A stretch of 64,000 nucleotides of DNA from JAUIIK01 sp041390865 (GTDB lineage: Bacteria > Chloroflexota > Chloroflexia > Thermomicrobiales > CFX8). The notes below the pieces were generated by a model that saw only the letters and a list, made by a program, of their open reading frames with translations, was not told the origin of the DNA and made no database searches. How positions within the stretch are numbered: the stretch's first letter is position 1; each line of letters begins with the position of its first letter. The stretch is from assembly GCA_041390865.1 (NCBI GenBank), contig JAWKPC010000007.1, forward strand, positions 112,907-176,906, written 5' to 3'. The position numbers were made by a program, and so were the translations under genes. Shown one piece after another: positions 9,951 through 19,957 of this stretch.

Positions 9951-10009
9951 AGGTGGGTCGTTGGTTGCTCCAGGGCTAGCGATCGGAGTCCAGCAGCGCC
10001 CCCACCCGG

Positions 10010-10825
10010 CTACCGACCCGCCACCCGGAACCGCGCCAGCAGCACCCAGGGGATGTACTCGAAGTTGGACTGCGCCATCGGGTTGTCGGCTGGGAGGCCG
10101 CGTGGGAAGGCCGGTTCCTCGAGACGATCCAGGACAAGCCCGCAATCGGAGGCAGTGTTGACCAGCATGCCGAGAGGCCGGTGGAAGTAGTGCTGGAGAT
10201 CCGGCTGACCGGGCACGCCGATGCCCTTCTCCATCCGGGTTTCGAGATAGCTGGCGACGCTGACAGCGTAGCGGTTGACCATGTCCGTGCCGACAGCTAT
10301 CCGCTCGACCGTCGGCCGGGAATCCTCGGTGTTGAAGACGGGATGGGTGATCGAAAAGACAAAGCGGCCGTCGGGCTTGAGCAGCTTCGGGAGGGTCGAA
10401 AAGAGCGGCGTGATCTCGGCCATGTCCATGATCGCCATCGTGCAGACGGCGGCGTCGAACTCGCCCGCGCCGAGCGCGAGCATCCCGTCGACATCGGTCG
10501 CGTTGACGACGTGGTAGCTGATCCTGTCCTCATAGCCCTTCGAGCGTTCGCGTGCCCGGTTGACGAAGCGCTCGGCGTGGTCGAAGGCGGTGACGATCGC
10601 CCCGGCGTCGGCCATCCGGCGGGCGAAGCGGCCTGCCCCGCAGGCGATGTCGAGTACCCGCTCACCCGGTTTCAGCTCCAGGAGTTTCTCGGTGTTCGGC
10701 TCGACGACGAGATCCTGGGTCGGGTTGCCATCGCCGATCTGATCGTCCCACCACTCGGCCAGGTTGTCCCAGGACTCCGTCGCCGGGGCCGTGTAATCCG
10801 GAAAGTCCGGTGATCTGCCGGTCAT
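10010..10825 (-). CDS. SAM-dependent class I methyltransferase
   Basis: This 271-residue Rossmann-fold methyltransferase has motif I as RVLDIACGAGRFARR (residues ~57-71), an acidic residue ending strand 2 (VTAFDHAE) and a motif IV-like segment FDAAVCTMAIMDM. The post-I order and the LLKPDGRFVFSITHP segment are typical of UbiE/Methyltransf_11 enzymes acting on small molecules. The substrate is unknown. ATG at 10825 is preferred to 10855 because AGAAGGGA precedes it. It is not in an operon: repeats lie on both sides. Confidence 0.85.
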   Translation of the reverse strand: MTGRSPDFPDYTAPATESWDNLAEWWDDQIGDGNPTQDLVVEPNTEKLLELKPGERVLDIACGAGRFARRMADAGAIVTAFDHAERFVNRARERSKGYEDRISYHVVNATDVDGMLALGAGEFDAAVCTMAIMDMAEITPLFSTLPKLLKPDGRFVFSITHPVFNTEDSRPTVERIAVGTDMVNRYAVSVASYLETRMEKGIGVPGQPDLQHYFHRPLGMLVNTASDCGLVLDRLEEPAFPRGLPADNPMAQSNFEYIPWVLLARFRVAGR

Positions 10826-11087
10826 CGCTTGCCATCCCTTCTGAACATCTCGCACAGAGCCGCGCCGTTAGCTCGTACATTGTAGAGAGATCAAAGAAGA
10901 TCGACCGCCCGTTTACCCCGTATCCGAGACCCTCGACCGCTCGACATGCTCCCAGCCTGGCATCCTGAACGAAGGCTCCGCGACGTGAAGGATCTACGAA
11001 CGGCAGCCTGTCGTTGCGAGACGATAGATCCGGTCCGAGGCACGAGCTATGCGAAGTCGAGATGAATACTGCCCGTATCCCGTATCA

Positions 11088-11168
11088 GCAATGCGATGCA
11101 TTGCGATGGTACGTACGCGCTATGTTGGATAGGAAATTCAGGGAGTCTCCGACATGATTTCGTATTAC
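11088..11168 (+). repeat. ~80-bp dispersed repeat, copy B
   Basis: This is the inverted partner of 7677-7755. The two copies enclose the ABC-F and methyltransferase genes. The first 17 bases (GCAATGCGATGCATTGC) form a palindrome. No transposase gene is present. Confidence 0.75.
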
Positions 11169-11311
11169 CCACAACACCACTCGCCCAGGCAATACGAACG
11201 TCTCCGGCTCACTCTCAGATACCATCTGTCTTGACACCGGACCGGCGACGGATCGAACTCATGACGAGCGAAAGTGGATACTTACAGGCATCTCTGGAGC
11301 CCCCGGTCAGC

Positions 11312-11518
11312 CTATGTCTGATCCGGCCCGGGCTCAGAACTGTCGACCGACCAGAGATACTGGACCAGCGAGTAGTAGGGATCGAAGGCCTCACGGGCGG
11401 TGGCCGCAGCAGCTTTGCGCGCCCGGTGGATGTAGGCGCCGAATCCAGCAGCCGCGCCGATCAGCCCGACAACAACACCGCCGGCGATCGAGACGATGAT
11501 CCAGCCTCGCTTGGACAT
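11312..11518 (-). CDS. Small single-pass membrane protein
   Basis: This 68-residue protein begins MSKRGWIIVSIAGGVV. One hydrophobic helix (residues ~5-30) is followed by a short basic stretch (HRARKAAAATAREAF) and an acidic tail. GGGGAAG lies just before ATG 11518, a tighter spacing than usual. I do not recognise the family. It is separate from the large gene to its right, which is on the other strand. Confidence 0.5.
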   Translation of the reverse strand: MSKRGWIIVSIAGGVVVGLIGAAAGFGAYIHRARKAAAATAREAFDPYYSLVQYLWSVDSSEPGPDQT

Positions 11519-11923
11519 GCTTCCCCGATCCCTTCCCACGGCTCAATAGCCGGTCATCCTAACTCTACTCCCCTTTTCTGTGAAACACGTTGCGCCCGCT
11601 CATCTCGACGCCTGCCAGCGCAAGCCGTGGAGACGCAGCCAGCTGGCGGGTTTCCAATCTAGCCATGAGTTGCTAGTCACAGTGACAGGGGCGAGGCAAT
11701 TCAGCGTTCCCGGAAATCAGGTGCAACGCTGCATACCCTGGACTGGAGCACCAGGAGCCTTTGGAAGTCCGGGCCGAGCCATGCCAGCAATGGCGTCGTT
11801 GCGGGATAGTGTTGGTCTGGAAGTTTCCGAGGTGAGGCTGAAGAGGCATTGACGGGGAATAGGGTTCGGTCGACAATCGTCGGGTCAATACGCGCGAGAC
11901 AACAAAGGGAAGAGGCGAACGCC

Positions 11924-14900
11924 GTGGTTGATCCGAGATTGTTCGATTCGCTGGAGTGGCGGAGTATCGGACCGCATCGTGGTGGCCGGGTCGTTGCCGT
12001 GGCCGGGCACCCGACCGAGGTGGGTACCTTCTACTTCGGAGCCTGCGCCGGCGGCGTCTGGAAGACAACCAACGGCGGATCGCACTGGCGCAACATCAGC
12101 GACGGATTCTTCAACACGGCGGCGATCGGCGCCCTGGCCGTCTCGCAATCCGATCCGAACGTTATCTATGCCGGGACCGGCGAGGTCACAATCCGCAGCA
12201 ACGTCTCCCACGGCGACGGCGTCTACAAATCGACGGACGGGGGCCGGACCTGGGCGAATATGGGTCTGGCCGCTACCCGGCATATCGGCGACGTCGTCAT
12301 CCACCCCAATGATCCGGATACCGTCTACGTCGCGGCGCTCGGCAACGCCTTCGCCGAGAACCCGGAGCGGGGCGTCTTCCGCTCGACCGACGGCGGCGAG
12401 AGCTGGTCGAAGGTGCTCTACAAGAGCGACCGGGCCGGTTCGCCGGATATCGCGATGGACGGCGGGAATCCGCGGATTCTCTATGCCTCGATCCTCCAGG
12501 CGCGGCGCTACCACCACACCCTCCAGAGCGGCGGCGAAGATTGCGGGCTCTGGCGCTCGACCGACGGCGGCGATACCTGGCAGGAGATCACCCGTAACTC
12601 GGGGCTCCCCCAGGAGGGGTTGGTCGGCAAGATCGGGATCGCCACGACGGCGGCCCGGCCTGGCAGGGTCTGGGCAATCGTCGAGCACGAGGACGGCGCG
12701 ATCTTCCGCTCTGACGACTACGGCGACACCTGGAAGAAGCTGGCCGATAGCCCCGATCTCCGGCGGCGGCCCTGGTACTACATGCACCTCGTGGCCGACC
12801 CGAACGACGCTGACACCCTCTGGAATCTCAACGTCCAGTTCTGGAAGTCGATCGACGGCGGCGAGTCTTTCACCAGCGTCGCGATCCCCATGGCGACAAC
12901 CACGCGATGTGGATCGGCCCGAACGACTCGAACCGGATGATCAGGGCAATGACGGCGGGGCATGCGTTTCCTATGACGGCGGGAAGAGCTGGTCATCGAT
13001 CCTGAACCAGCCGACGGCGCAGTTCTATCATGTGACGACCGACCACCGGACGCCGTACAACGTCTACGGGTCCCAGCAGGACAACTGGGCGATGATGGTC
13101 CCGAGCATCGGTTTCGAGGGAGCGATCACCTGGAAGGATTATGTCGAACCAGGTGGTGGAGAGTCCGGCTACATCGCGATCAAGCCGGAAGAGCCCTATA
13201 CCGTCTATGGCGGCGGCATCGGTACCGGTCCCGGCGATGGACGCCTGCTCTCCTGGAACCCGAGCACCCGGCAGGTCCGCAACGTCACCGTCTGGCCGGA
13301 GGTGTTCGGCTATGGCGCCTTCCGCCAGAAGTACCGCTTCCAGTGGACCTTCCCGATCGAGATCTCGCCCCACGACCCGGACACCGTCTACGTCTGCTCC
13401 CAGCACGTGCACAAGTCGACCGACGAGGGCACCAACTGGGAAGTCATCAGCCCCGACCTGACACGCAACGACCCCGACAAGCTCCAGGTGTCGGGGGGGC
13501 CGATCACCGCCGAGCGCGGCGCAGCCGAGATGTACTGCAACATCTTCGCCTTCCGCGAGTCTCCTCATCGTCAGGGCCTCTTCTGGGCCGGCAGCGACGA
13601 TGGGCTGGTCCATATCTCGAAGGACGGCGGCCAGAACTGGGAGAACATCACGCCCGGTGATGACTTGATGCCCGAGTGGAGCAAAGTCTCGATCATCGAG
13701 CCTTCCCCGCACGACGAGGCGACCGCTTACCTGGCGGTCATCCGCTACATGCACGGCGACCCGGCACCGTACCTCTACAAGACGAGCGACTACGGCCAGA
13801 GCTGGACGAAGATCACCAACGGCATCCCGGAGGATCAGTTCACCCGGGTCATCCGCGAGGATCCAGAACCGCAAGGGCCTGCTCTGCCGGGACCGAGGTC
13901 GGCCTGCATGTCTCGTTCGACGACGGCCAGAACTGGCAGCCGTTCCAGTCCAACTTGCCGGTCTGCCCGATCCACGACGTCATCATCGAAGGCACTGACC
14001 TGATCGCGGCGACCCACGGCCGCTCGTTCTGGATTCTCGACGACCTCTCGCCGCTCTACCAGCTCAGCGACGAGATCACCGGCGAGCCCGCCCACCTCTT
14101 CGAGCCCCGGGAGACGACCCGCTACAAGATGTACGGCCGGATGGTCGACTTCCACAACCCGAAGCCGGACATGAACTTCCTGATGGCCGGGCCGGTGACC
14201 GTTGGGCTGGAAATGCTCGAGTCACCAAGCGGCGTCTACAAGCCGAAGTTCCTGGATGCGGGGCAGAATCCTCCCGAGGGCGTCATCTTCCACTACTGGC
14301 TGGGTTCCAATCCGGCAGAAGACATCACCCTGACGATCGCCGACGAGGCGGGTAACGAGGTCGCGTCATACAGCAGCGCGACCGATACCGTCCCCCATCT
14401 GCCGGCGGCAGCGGGAATGAATCGCTTCGTCTGGAACTATCGCTACAACCAGCCGGTAACGCTCGAAGATGGCGACAGTTTACCCGAGAATCTGCTGCCT
14501 AAAGCGGTTCCGGGTACCTACCAGGCAACGCTCGCCGTTGGCGGGTCTGAGCACACACAGTCTGTGTCTGTCCTGCCGGACCCGCGTCTGCCGTGGTCCC
14601 GGGAGGACCTTGTCGAGCAGCGCGATCTGAAGCTGGCGATGCGTGCGAAGATCAGCGAGATACACGAGTCGGCCAACCGCATTCGGAGAACCAAGGATCA
14701 GATCGAATCAGTGATCGAGCGGGAGGGCGCATCCGATGAGATCAAGAGTCAGGGCAAGAAACTGATCGACGACCTCACGGAGATCGAGAGCCATCTGGTG
14801 AATCTCGACCCGCATGGCCGGAAACGCGGCGCGAACGCCGTCGTCGAGAAGTTCAAGACGCTTGCGGCGATGGTCGACGAGGGCGACAGCGCGCCGACCC

Positions 14901-15037
14901 AGCAGATGCACAACGTCTTCCAGTCAGTCTCGGAAGAGACCGCCGGTAGTCTGGAAGGGCTTTCTAGCATCTACCGAAGCGATGTCCCAGCCTTCAACGA
15001 CAAGGTCGAGGCCAGCAGCCTGCCGCCAGTTGGATAA
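11924..15037 (+). pseudogene. VPS10/BNR-repeat (sortilin-like beta-propeller) glycosyl-hydrolase-type protein, several indels
   Basis: The protein would be about 1035 residues. Repeated Asp-box motifs (STDGGRTW, STDGGESW, STDGGDTW, SIDGGESF, YDGGKSW, SKDGGQNW, TSDYGQSW) mark two tandem beta-propellers of the VPS10 type common in bacterial 'glycosyl hydrolase' annotations; true enzyme activity is unproven. A C-terminal ~200 residues (from VRRTKDQ-like coiled coil, ~14600 on) follow the propeller. The frame shifts near 12888, 12940, 13872 and 13893, yet the protein continues correctly each time. GTG 11924 follows AGAGGCG and starts at the conserved FDSLEWRSIGPHRGGR. No signal peptide is seen. 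Confidence 0.85.
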
Positions 15038-15059
15038 GAGCGCCTTTCGATTTCGTTGT

Positions 15060-15137
15060 GCGGGGTGGGGCTCGTCCCTACCCCGCTCGGGGTATACATA
15101 CGTACGCGAGTGGGGATGAGCCCGACCTTTAAGATGT
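15060..15137. repeat. Compound palindromic intergenic element
   Basis: GCGGGGTGGG pairs with CCCTACCCCGC to give a hairpin at 15060-15085. The same right half (GGGCTCGTCCCTACCCC) is echoed in inverse by GAGTGGGGATGAGCCC at about 15110-15126. A GTATACATACGTACGC stretch lies between. It may end transcription of the VPS10-like gene, but no T-run follows. Confidence 0.5.
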
Positions 15138-15187
15138 TGTTCGCTGGTTGGCTGTCAGACTGATTGGAAGCGCCGTAAGGAGTCCTC

Positions 15188-15724
15188 ATGAGTGTCACCG
15201 GGAGCTTGCCCCAGGTCATCATCGAAACCGAACAGGGATCGATCACCGTTGAGATCGATACGGAACGCGCACCGGGAACGGCAGCGAACTTCCTGCATTA
15301 TGTCGAGAGTGGATTCTATGACGGTGGACGCTTCCACCGGACGGTGACGCCGGATAACCAGCCGAACGACGAGATCCGGATCGAGGTCATCCAGGGCGGG
15401 ATCGACCCCGAGCGCGAGGGCGAGCGCAACGATCCGATCCTGCTCGAACGGACGACCTCGACCGGCCTGAAGCACCTCGACGGCACAATCTCGATGGCTC
15501 GCTTCGCGCCCGACAGCGCCGTCTCCGACTTCTTCTTCTGTATCGGAGATCAGCCGTCGCTCGACTTCGGCGGCATGCGCAACCCTGATGGCCAGGGCTT
15601 CGCCGCCTTCGGCCGGGTCGTCGACGGCATGGACGTCGTCCGGAAGATCCAACACCAATCCCACGAAGGCCAACGCCTCACCCCGCCGGTAGCGATCAAC
15701 CAGGCACGGCTGAAGATGGACTGA
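15188..15724 (+). CDS. Peptidyl-prolyl cis-trans isomerase, cyclophilin type
   Basis: This 178-residue cytoplasmic protein is essentially one cyclophilin domain. It shows GTAANFLHYVESGFYDGGRFHRTV at the start and GTISMARFAPDSAVSDFFFCIGD in the middle, the family's substrate-binding strands. The catalytic Arg is in FHRTV, and the FFFC stretch matches the usual FFI core. It would speed proline isomerisation during folding. AAGGAG lies seven bases upstream of the ATG. It ends nine bases before the convergent M20 peptidase gene. Confidence 0.93.
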   Translation: MSVTGSLPQVIIETEQGSITVEIDTERAPGTAANFLHYVESGFYDGGRFHRTVTPDNQPNDEIRIEVIQGGIDPEREGERNDPILLERTTSTGLKHLDGTISMARFAPDSAVSDFFFCIGDQPSLDFGGMRNPDGQGFAAFGRVVDGMDVVRKIQHQSHEGQRLTPPVAINQARLKMD

Positions 15725-15733
15725 TGTCCGCCC

Positions 15734-16882
15734 CTACTCGTTTGCCAGCATCTCGGCAGCCTCGACGGTCAACCGCACGAGTTGGGCGAGGCCGTCAGGG
15801 ATCGGGCCGACCGGGACCTGTTCGTGGATAGTGTGGGTGCGTTCGCCGTGCGAGATGCCGACGCAGATGGTCGGGACGCCCTGGCTGACCGGGATGTTCA
15901 TGTTGGTGCTGGACGCCTGGTACTCGGGATTCAGGCCAACCCACCGGATCGCGTCCGCGGCCAGCTTCGCGAAGGGCGCGTCTTTCGGCATCCCACCGGC
16001 CGGGCGCTCGCCGACGATCTCAATGACGCTGTCCAGTCCCTTGCCGGGCTTCGTTTCGACGATCTTCCGCACCTGGGCGCTGAGCTTTTCGAGCTCGTCG
16101 GCGTCGGTCGAGCGCATGTCGACAAGCGCCGAAGCTGAGGCGGCGATCGTGTTGACCGAGGTGCCCCCGGAAATCGTGCCGACGTTGAATGTGGTCTTGG
16201 GATTCGCGGGTACCTTGATGTCAGCGATCGCGGCAATAATCCGGCCCAGGCCATGGATGGCGCTCGGCGTGCCGAATGCCCCGAAGGAGTGTCCGCCCGG
16301 ACCGTTGACCGTCACGAGCCAGCGGTTGGAACCGACGGCGACATGGACGACCCGGCCGAGATGCCCGTCGATTACCAGGTGACCTGCCAGCTCGCCTCTT
16401 TCCTTATAACGATCGACGGCGGCACGGGCACCCCTGAGATTGCCCAGCCCTTCCTCGCCGACGGTCGCAACCGCAACGACATCGATGGCGGTCTCGATCT
16501 GCAGTTCATCGAGGATGTCCAGGGTAGCCAGCATCGCGGCAAGGCTGAGACTGTTGTCACCGACGCCGGGGCCATAGAGCCAATCTCCCTCGCGGCGGGC
16601 ATTGATCTCGGTACCAGCAGGGAAGACGGTATCCAGGTGAGCGTCGATCAGCAGCACCGGCCCACCACGGGTGCCTCGACGGGCGTAGACATTGTTGACG
16701 TCGTCAATCTCCGGTTCGTAGCCGCGTTGGCGCAATAGTCCGGCAACGAACTCTGCTCGCTCGCGCTCGAAGTCGGTGGGCGCCGGGACATTGCATATCT
16801 GGACCGTGAGATCACAGACATCGTCGACCTTGCGGCCGGAAGCCGCGCGAATCTGGTTCAGCTGATCGTTGGATAGAGCCAA
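15734..16882 (-). CDS. M20-family metallopeptidase (di/tripeptidase-like)
   Basis: This 382-residue protein has the two-zinc M20 layout: His82 and Asp84 in DAHLDTVF, Asp109 in GVGDNSLS, the general base pair Glu143-Glu144 in VGEEGLGN, and a late His in SHGERTHTIHE. A dimerisation (lid) domain lies at about residues 185-295. It would cleave a peptide or amide bond in small cytoplasmic substrates. The start is TTG, supported by AGAGGA eight bases before. It lies 90 bases after the pterin dehydratase gene on the same strand. Confidence 0.9.
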   Translation of the reverse strand: MALSNDQLNQIRAASGRKVDDVCDLTVQICNVPAPTDFERERAEFVAGLLRQRGYEPEIDDVNNVYARRGTRGGPVLLIDAHLDTVFPAGTEINARREGDWLYGPGVGDNSLSLAAMLATLDILDELQIETAIDVVAVATVGEEGLGNLRGARAAVDRYKERGELAGHLVIDGHLGRVVHVAVGSNRWLVTVNGPGGHSFGAFGTPSAIHGLGRIIAAIADIKVPANPKTTFNVGTISGGTSVNTIAASASALVDMRSTDADELEKLSAQVRKIVETKPGKGLDSVIEIVGERPAGGMPKDAPFAKLAADAIRWVGLNPEYQASSTNMNIPVSQGVPTICVGISHGERTHTIHEQVPVGPIPDGLAQLVRLTVEAAEMLANE

Positions 16883-16972
16883 GACAGAATCCTCTCGATT
16901 GCCTGCCGGTGCCGGTTCCGGCCGGCAACGCTGTCTGATTCTAGCCTGATGAGTTGGCTACCGGAGCCCGGC

Positions 16973-17329
16973 CTAGCTGTCAGACTCGTGTTCGATCAGG
17001 GCCCGGTCGATCTTTGCCGCGAGAATGAAGTCATTCCGGTGCAGGCTCTTGATCGCGTGAGTCCAGAGGGTAACGGTCACTTTCCCCCACTCGGTAGTAA
17101 TCCGCGGGTGGTGCCCCTCATCCTCCGCCAGTTCGCCGACCAGGTTTGTGAACTCGAGGGCTTGTCTAAAATTCCGGAACTTGAATGCGCGTCGCAGCCG
17201 AGGAATATCGTCGACTTTGATGAGGTCCCAGTCGGGAACATCAGACAACCAGCGTTCAATCTCTTCGGCTGTAGCCGGGGGTGCATCCGCACGACAGGCG
17301 ACGCACTGCATTTCAATGAGTTCGCTCAT
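16973..17329 (-). CDS. 4a-hydroxytetrahydrobiopterin dehydratase (pterin-4a-carbinolamine dehydratase)
   Basis: This 118-residue protein covers the whole PCD/DCoH fold. The catalytic motif is DEGHHPRI (residues ~78-85), followed by VTVTLWTHAIKSLHRNDFILAAKID, a family signature. It dehydrates the carbinolamine formed by aromatic amino acid hydroxylases or similar pterin enzymes. No hydroxylase gene is in the window. GGAGGTCGA directly precedes the ATG. The first ~18 residues contain a CxxC (CVAC) not needed for the fold. Confidence 0.93.
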   Translation of the reverse strand: MSELIEMQCVACRADAPPATAEEIERWLSDVPDWDLIKVDDIPRLRRAFKFRNFRQALEFTNLVGELAEDEGHHPRITTEWGKVTVTLWTHAIKSLHRNDFILAAKIDRALIEHESDS

Positions 17330-17519
17330 TCGACCTCCAGGCTTGTGATGCTGCTTATGTAGACCTGTTCTCCTGCGGCTTCATTCGCTATGGCACCTCG
17401 ATGACTCCAGTGTACGATGATTGCGCTGAAAGTTCGGGAAACCGGCGCTACGCGACCAATCTTCGATTTACTCCAGTCCCGGCCCGCAGCACTTAACTCG
17501 GTCACCAGAGGAGTTCTTT

Positions 17520-19914
17520 ATGTCACCTTCTCCTGTTTCCCGTCTCAGTGCCGATCTCGTCCGCTGGACGTGTTCAAGCGACTCCTTCTCGATGACTGCC
17601 GACCCTGTCCCTGAGGAGCTCCAGCGGAGGGCGATCGAGGCCCTCCGATTCGGTGTGGAAGCAGGCATGGATTTTCATGTGGTTGCCGTCGGTAACAGCC
17701 GGGTCGAGATGGATCGATATATCCACTGGTTGCTGAATTCGACGGTCGAGCATCTCGATCCGTGTTGTGACTGGTGCTACGTCATGAACTTCGGTGAGCC
17801 GGACCATCCCCGGGCGATACGGGTCCCTAGCGGCGAAGCACGGGAGTTCAAGCTGGCGATCGAGCGAGCAATTGAAGATTTGCGGGTTGAGATTCCGAAG
17901 GCGTTTGAAGCCGAGCCGTACGAGGAGCGCCGGCGGATTCTGTTCGAGGGCTTCGCGGAGCGCCGGGATAAGGCCTTCGAAGAGCTTGGTCAGCGAGCTA
18001 GATCGGTTGGATTTGCCGTTATCCAGTCTCAGGCAGGCCTCGGGCTCGTGCCGATTGCCGAAGATCATCCAATGCAGCCAGAGGAGTTCGCACAGCTTCC
18101 AAAGGAAGAGCAAGAGCGGCTGAACGCCACGCGGATCGAGTTGAATGCTGATCTCGAGCGCACGCTTCGCACCATCCGGGAGATCGAACGGGAAGCTCGG
18201 GGCGCGCTTCGCGATCTTGATCGCGGCATCGCCGACCAGGTTGTCGAGGTCTACTTCGAGACCCTCCGCGAGCACTATGCCGAGAACGAGTCGATTCTGT
18301 CCTACCTTGATGAAGTGGCAAACGACATCACCAATCACCTTCCAGCTTTCCGGCAGTCCCCCGACGACGATGGTCTGGCCGGAATTGCCCAGACGCGGGA
18401 ACACGTCATCGCCGATGAGTTTTTTCGCCGCTATCGAGTGAATGTCATTGTCGATCACCATGGCGAGACATCTCCGACGGTGCTGTTCGAAGAAAACCCG
18501 ACTTATGGCAATCTCGTGGGCCGCATCGAGCGTCGCGGCGTGATGGGCACCCTGGTCACCGACTTTACAATGATCCGCCCTGGCGCGCTGCTGAAAGCGA
18601 ATCAGGGGTTTCTGATCCTGAGCCTGCGTGACGTCCTGAGTGCCCCGTTCGCATGGGACGGCTTGAAACACGCTCTGGAGCGAAAGCTGGTCCGAATCGA
18701 AGAACTCGGGCAGCTAGCCGGCACGATTGCGACGACTTCCCTCGAACCGGAACCGATTCCTCTCGACATCAAGGTGATCTTGCTTGCGGATGGGCAACTC
18801 GCCGCGATGGCTGCGGCGCTTGACCCGGAATTTGCCAGTCTCTTCAAGGTTCGAGCAGAGTTTCAGGCAACGGCAAAGCGCGACCGCGAGATCACTCAGG
18901 CTCTGGCCTCCTTTCTTGTATCCATCCGGGACCAGAACCGCCCGCCGCTCGACCCGTCGGGCGTTGCACGGATCCTCGAGTATGCGTCACGGCTGGCCGG
19001 AGATCAGCGGCGGATGAGCGTCGAGCTTGAGCCGCTTGCCGATCTTGCGCGTGAAGCAATGCAGATCGCCAGCGCGGAAGGGTATTCCTCCACGACGGGC
19101 GATACGGTCGAGCAAGCGATTACCAAGCGGCGAGAACGGGCGCTATACGGCGCCGAGCGTCTACGCGAGATGCTGATCGATCGGACGATCATGATCGACA
19201 CCGCGGGCGAGGTTGAAGGGCAGATCAACGGCCTGACGGTTATGGCGCAGTCCGGCTATGCCTTCGGTTCGCCCGTTCGGATTACGGCGCGGTCGTTTGC
19301 GGGCCAGCAAGGGATCATCAACATTGACCGCGAAGTGGAACTTGGCGGACCGATCCAGAGCAAGGGCGTATTTATCCTTGCCGGATATCTTGGTGAGATG
19401 TTCGGCCGCGAGCGGCAGCTCTCATTGACGGCGAGCCTGGTGTTCGAGCAGACATACTCGCCAGTCGAAGGGGATAGCGCGTCGCTTGCGGAACTCTGCG
19501 CGTTGGTCTCCAGCCTTTCCAGTTTGCCGCTCCGGCAGGACCTGGCCGTTACGGGTTCGGTCAATCAGCGTGGCGAGGTGCAGGCCATCGGGGGATTGAA
19601 CGAAAAGATCGAGGGATTCTTCGAACTCTGCCGGGATCGGGGCTGACCGGAACTCAGGAGTCGTCTTCCCGGAGGCCAATGCCGTCAATTTGATGCTTCG
19701 GCCGGAAATTGTCGAGGCAGTGGCGGCGAACCAGTTTCATCTGTATCCGGTCGCCCGCGTAGAGAATGCGCTCGAACTCTTCACCGGTACCCGGGCCGGC
19801 CGGCTGGACGATGAAGGCAGGTACCCGCCGGAAAGCATCTTCGGCCTTGTGGAGTCGCGATTGCGGCAGTTTTCGGAAGCGACGGAGCGTCAGCTCGGCG
19901 AGAATAGCGCCTGA
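17520..19914 (+). pseudogene. Lon-like ATP-dependent protease (AAA_32/LonB-type), indels near 19640
   Basis: The first 708 residues read unbroken from ATG 17520 (GAGGAG upstream). The chain then continues in another frame to 19914 (GVVFPEANAVNLMLRPEIVE), with two missing bases at about 19637-19660. The protease domain has the Lon Ser-Lys dyad: Ser in GDSASLAEL and Lys in GGLNEKIEGFF. The ATPase region differs from normal Lon: where Walker A is expected there is AVGNSRVEMDRY, without GxxGxGK(T/S), as in E. coli YcbZ-like proteins. A coiled-coil insertion lies at about residues 180-270. The likely role is proteolysis of DNA-bound or folded substrates with weak or no ATP use. Confidence 0.85.
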
Positions 19915-19930
19915 TGTTTCACGTGAAACA
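19915..19930. other. parS centromere site 1 (perfect 16-mer)
   Basis: TGTTTCACGTGAAACA is an exact match to the ParB-binding parS consensus known from B. subtilis and most bacteria. It lies one base past the Lon-like stop codon. ParB loads here for chromosome segregation, and such sites cluster near the replication origin. Confidence 0.93.
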
Positions 19931-19941
19931 TCTCTCATCAA

Positions 19942-19957
19942 TGTTTCACGTGAAACG
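19942..19957. other. parS centromere site 2 (15 of 16)
   Basis: TGTTTCACGTGAAACG differs from the consensus only at the last base. It starts 27 bases after site 1. Confidence 0.9.
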
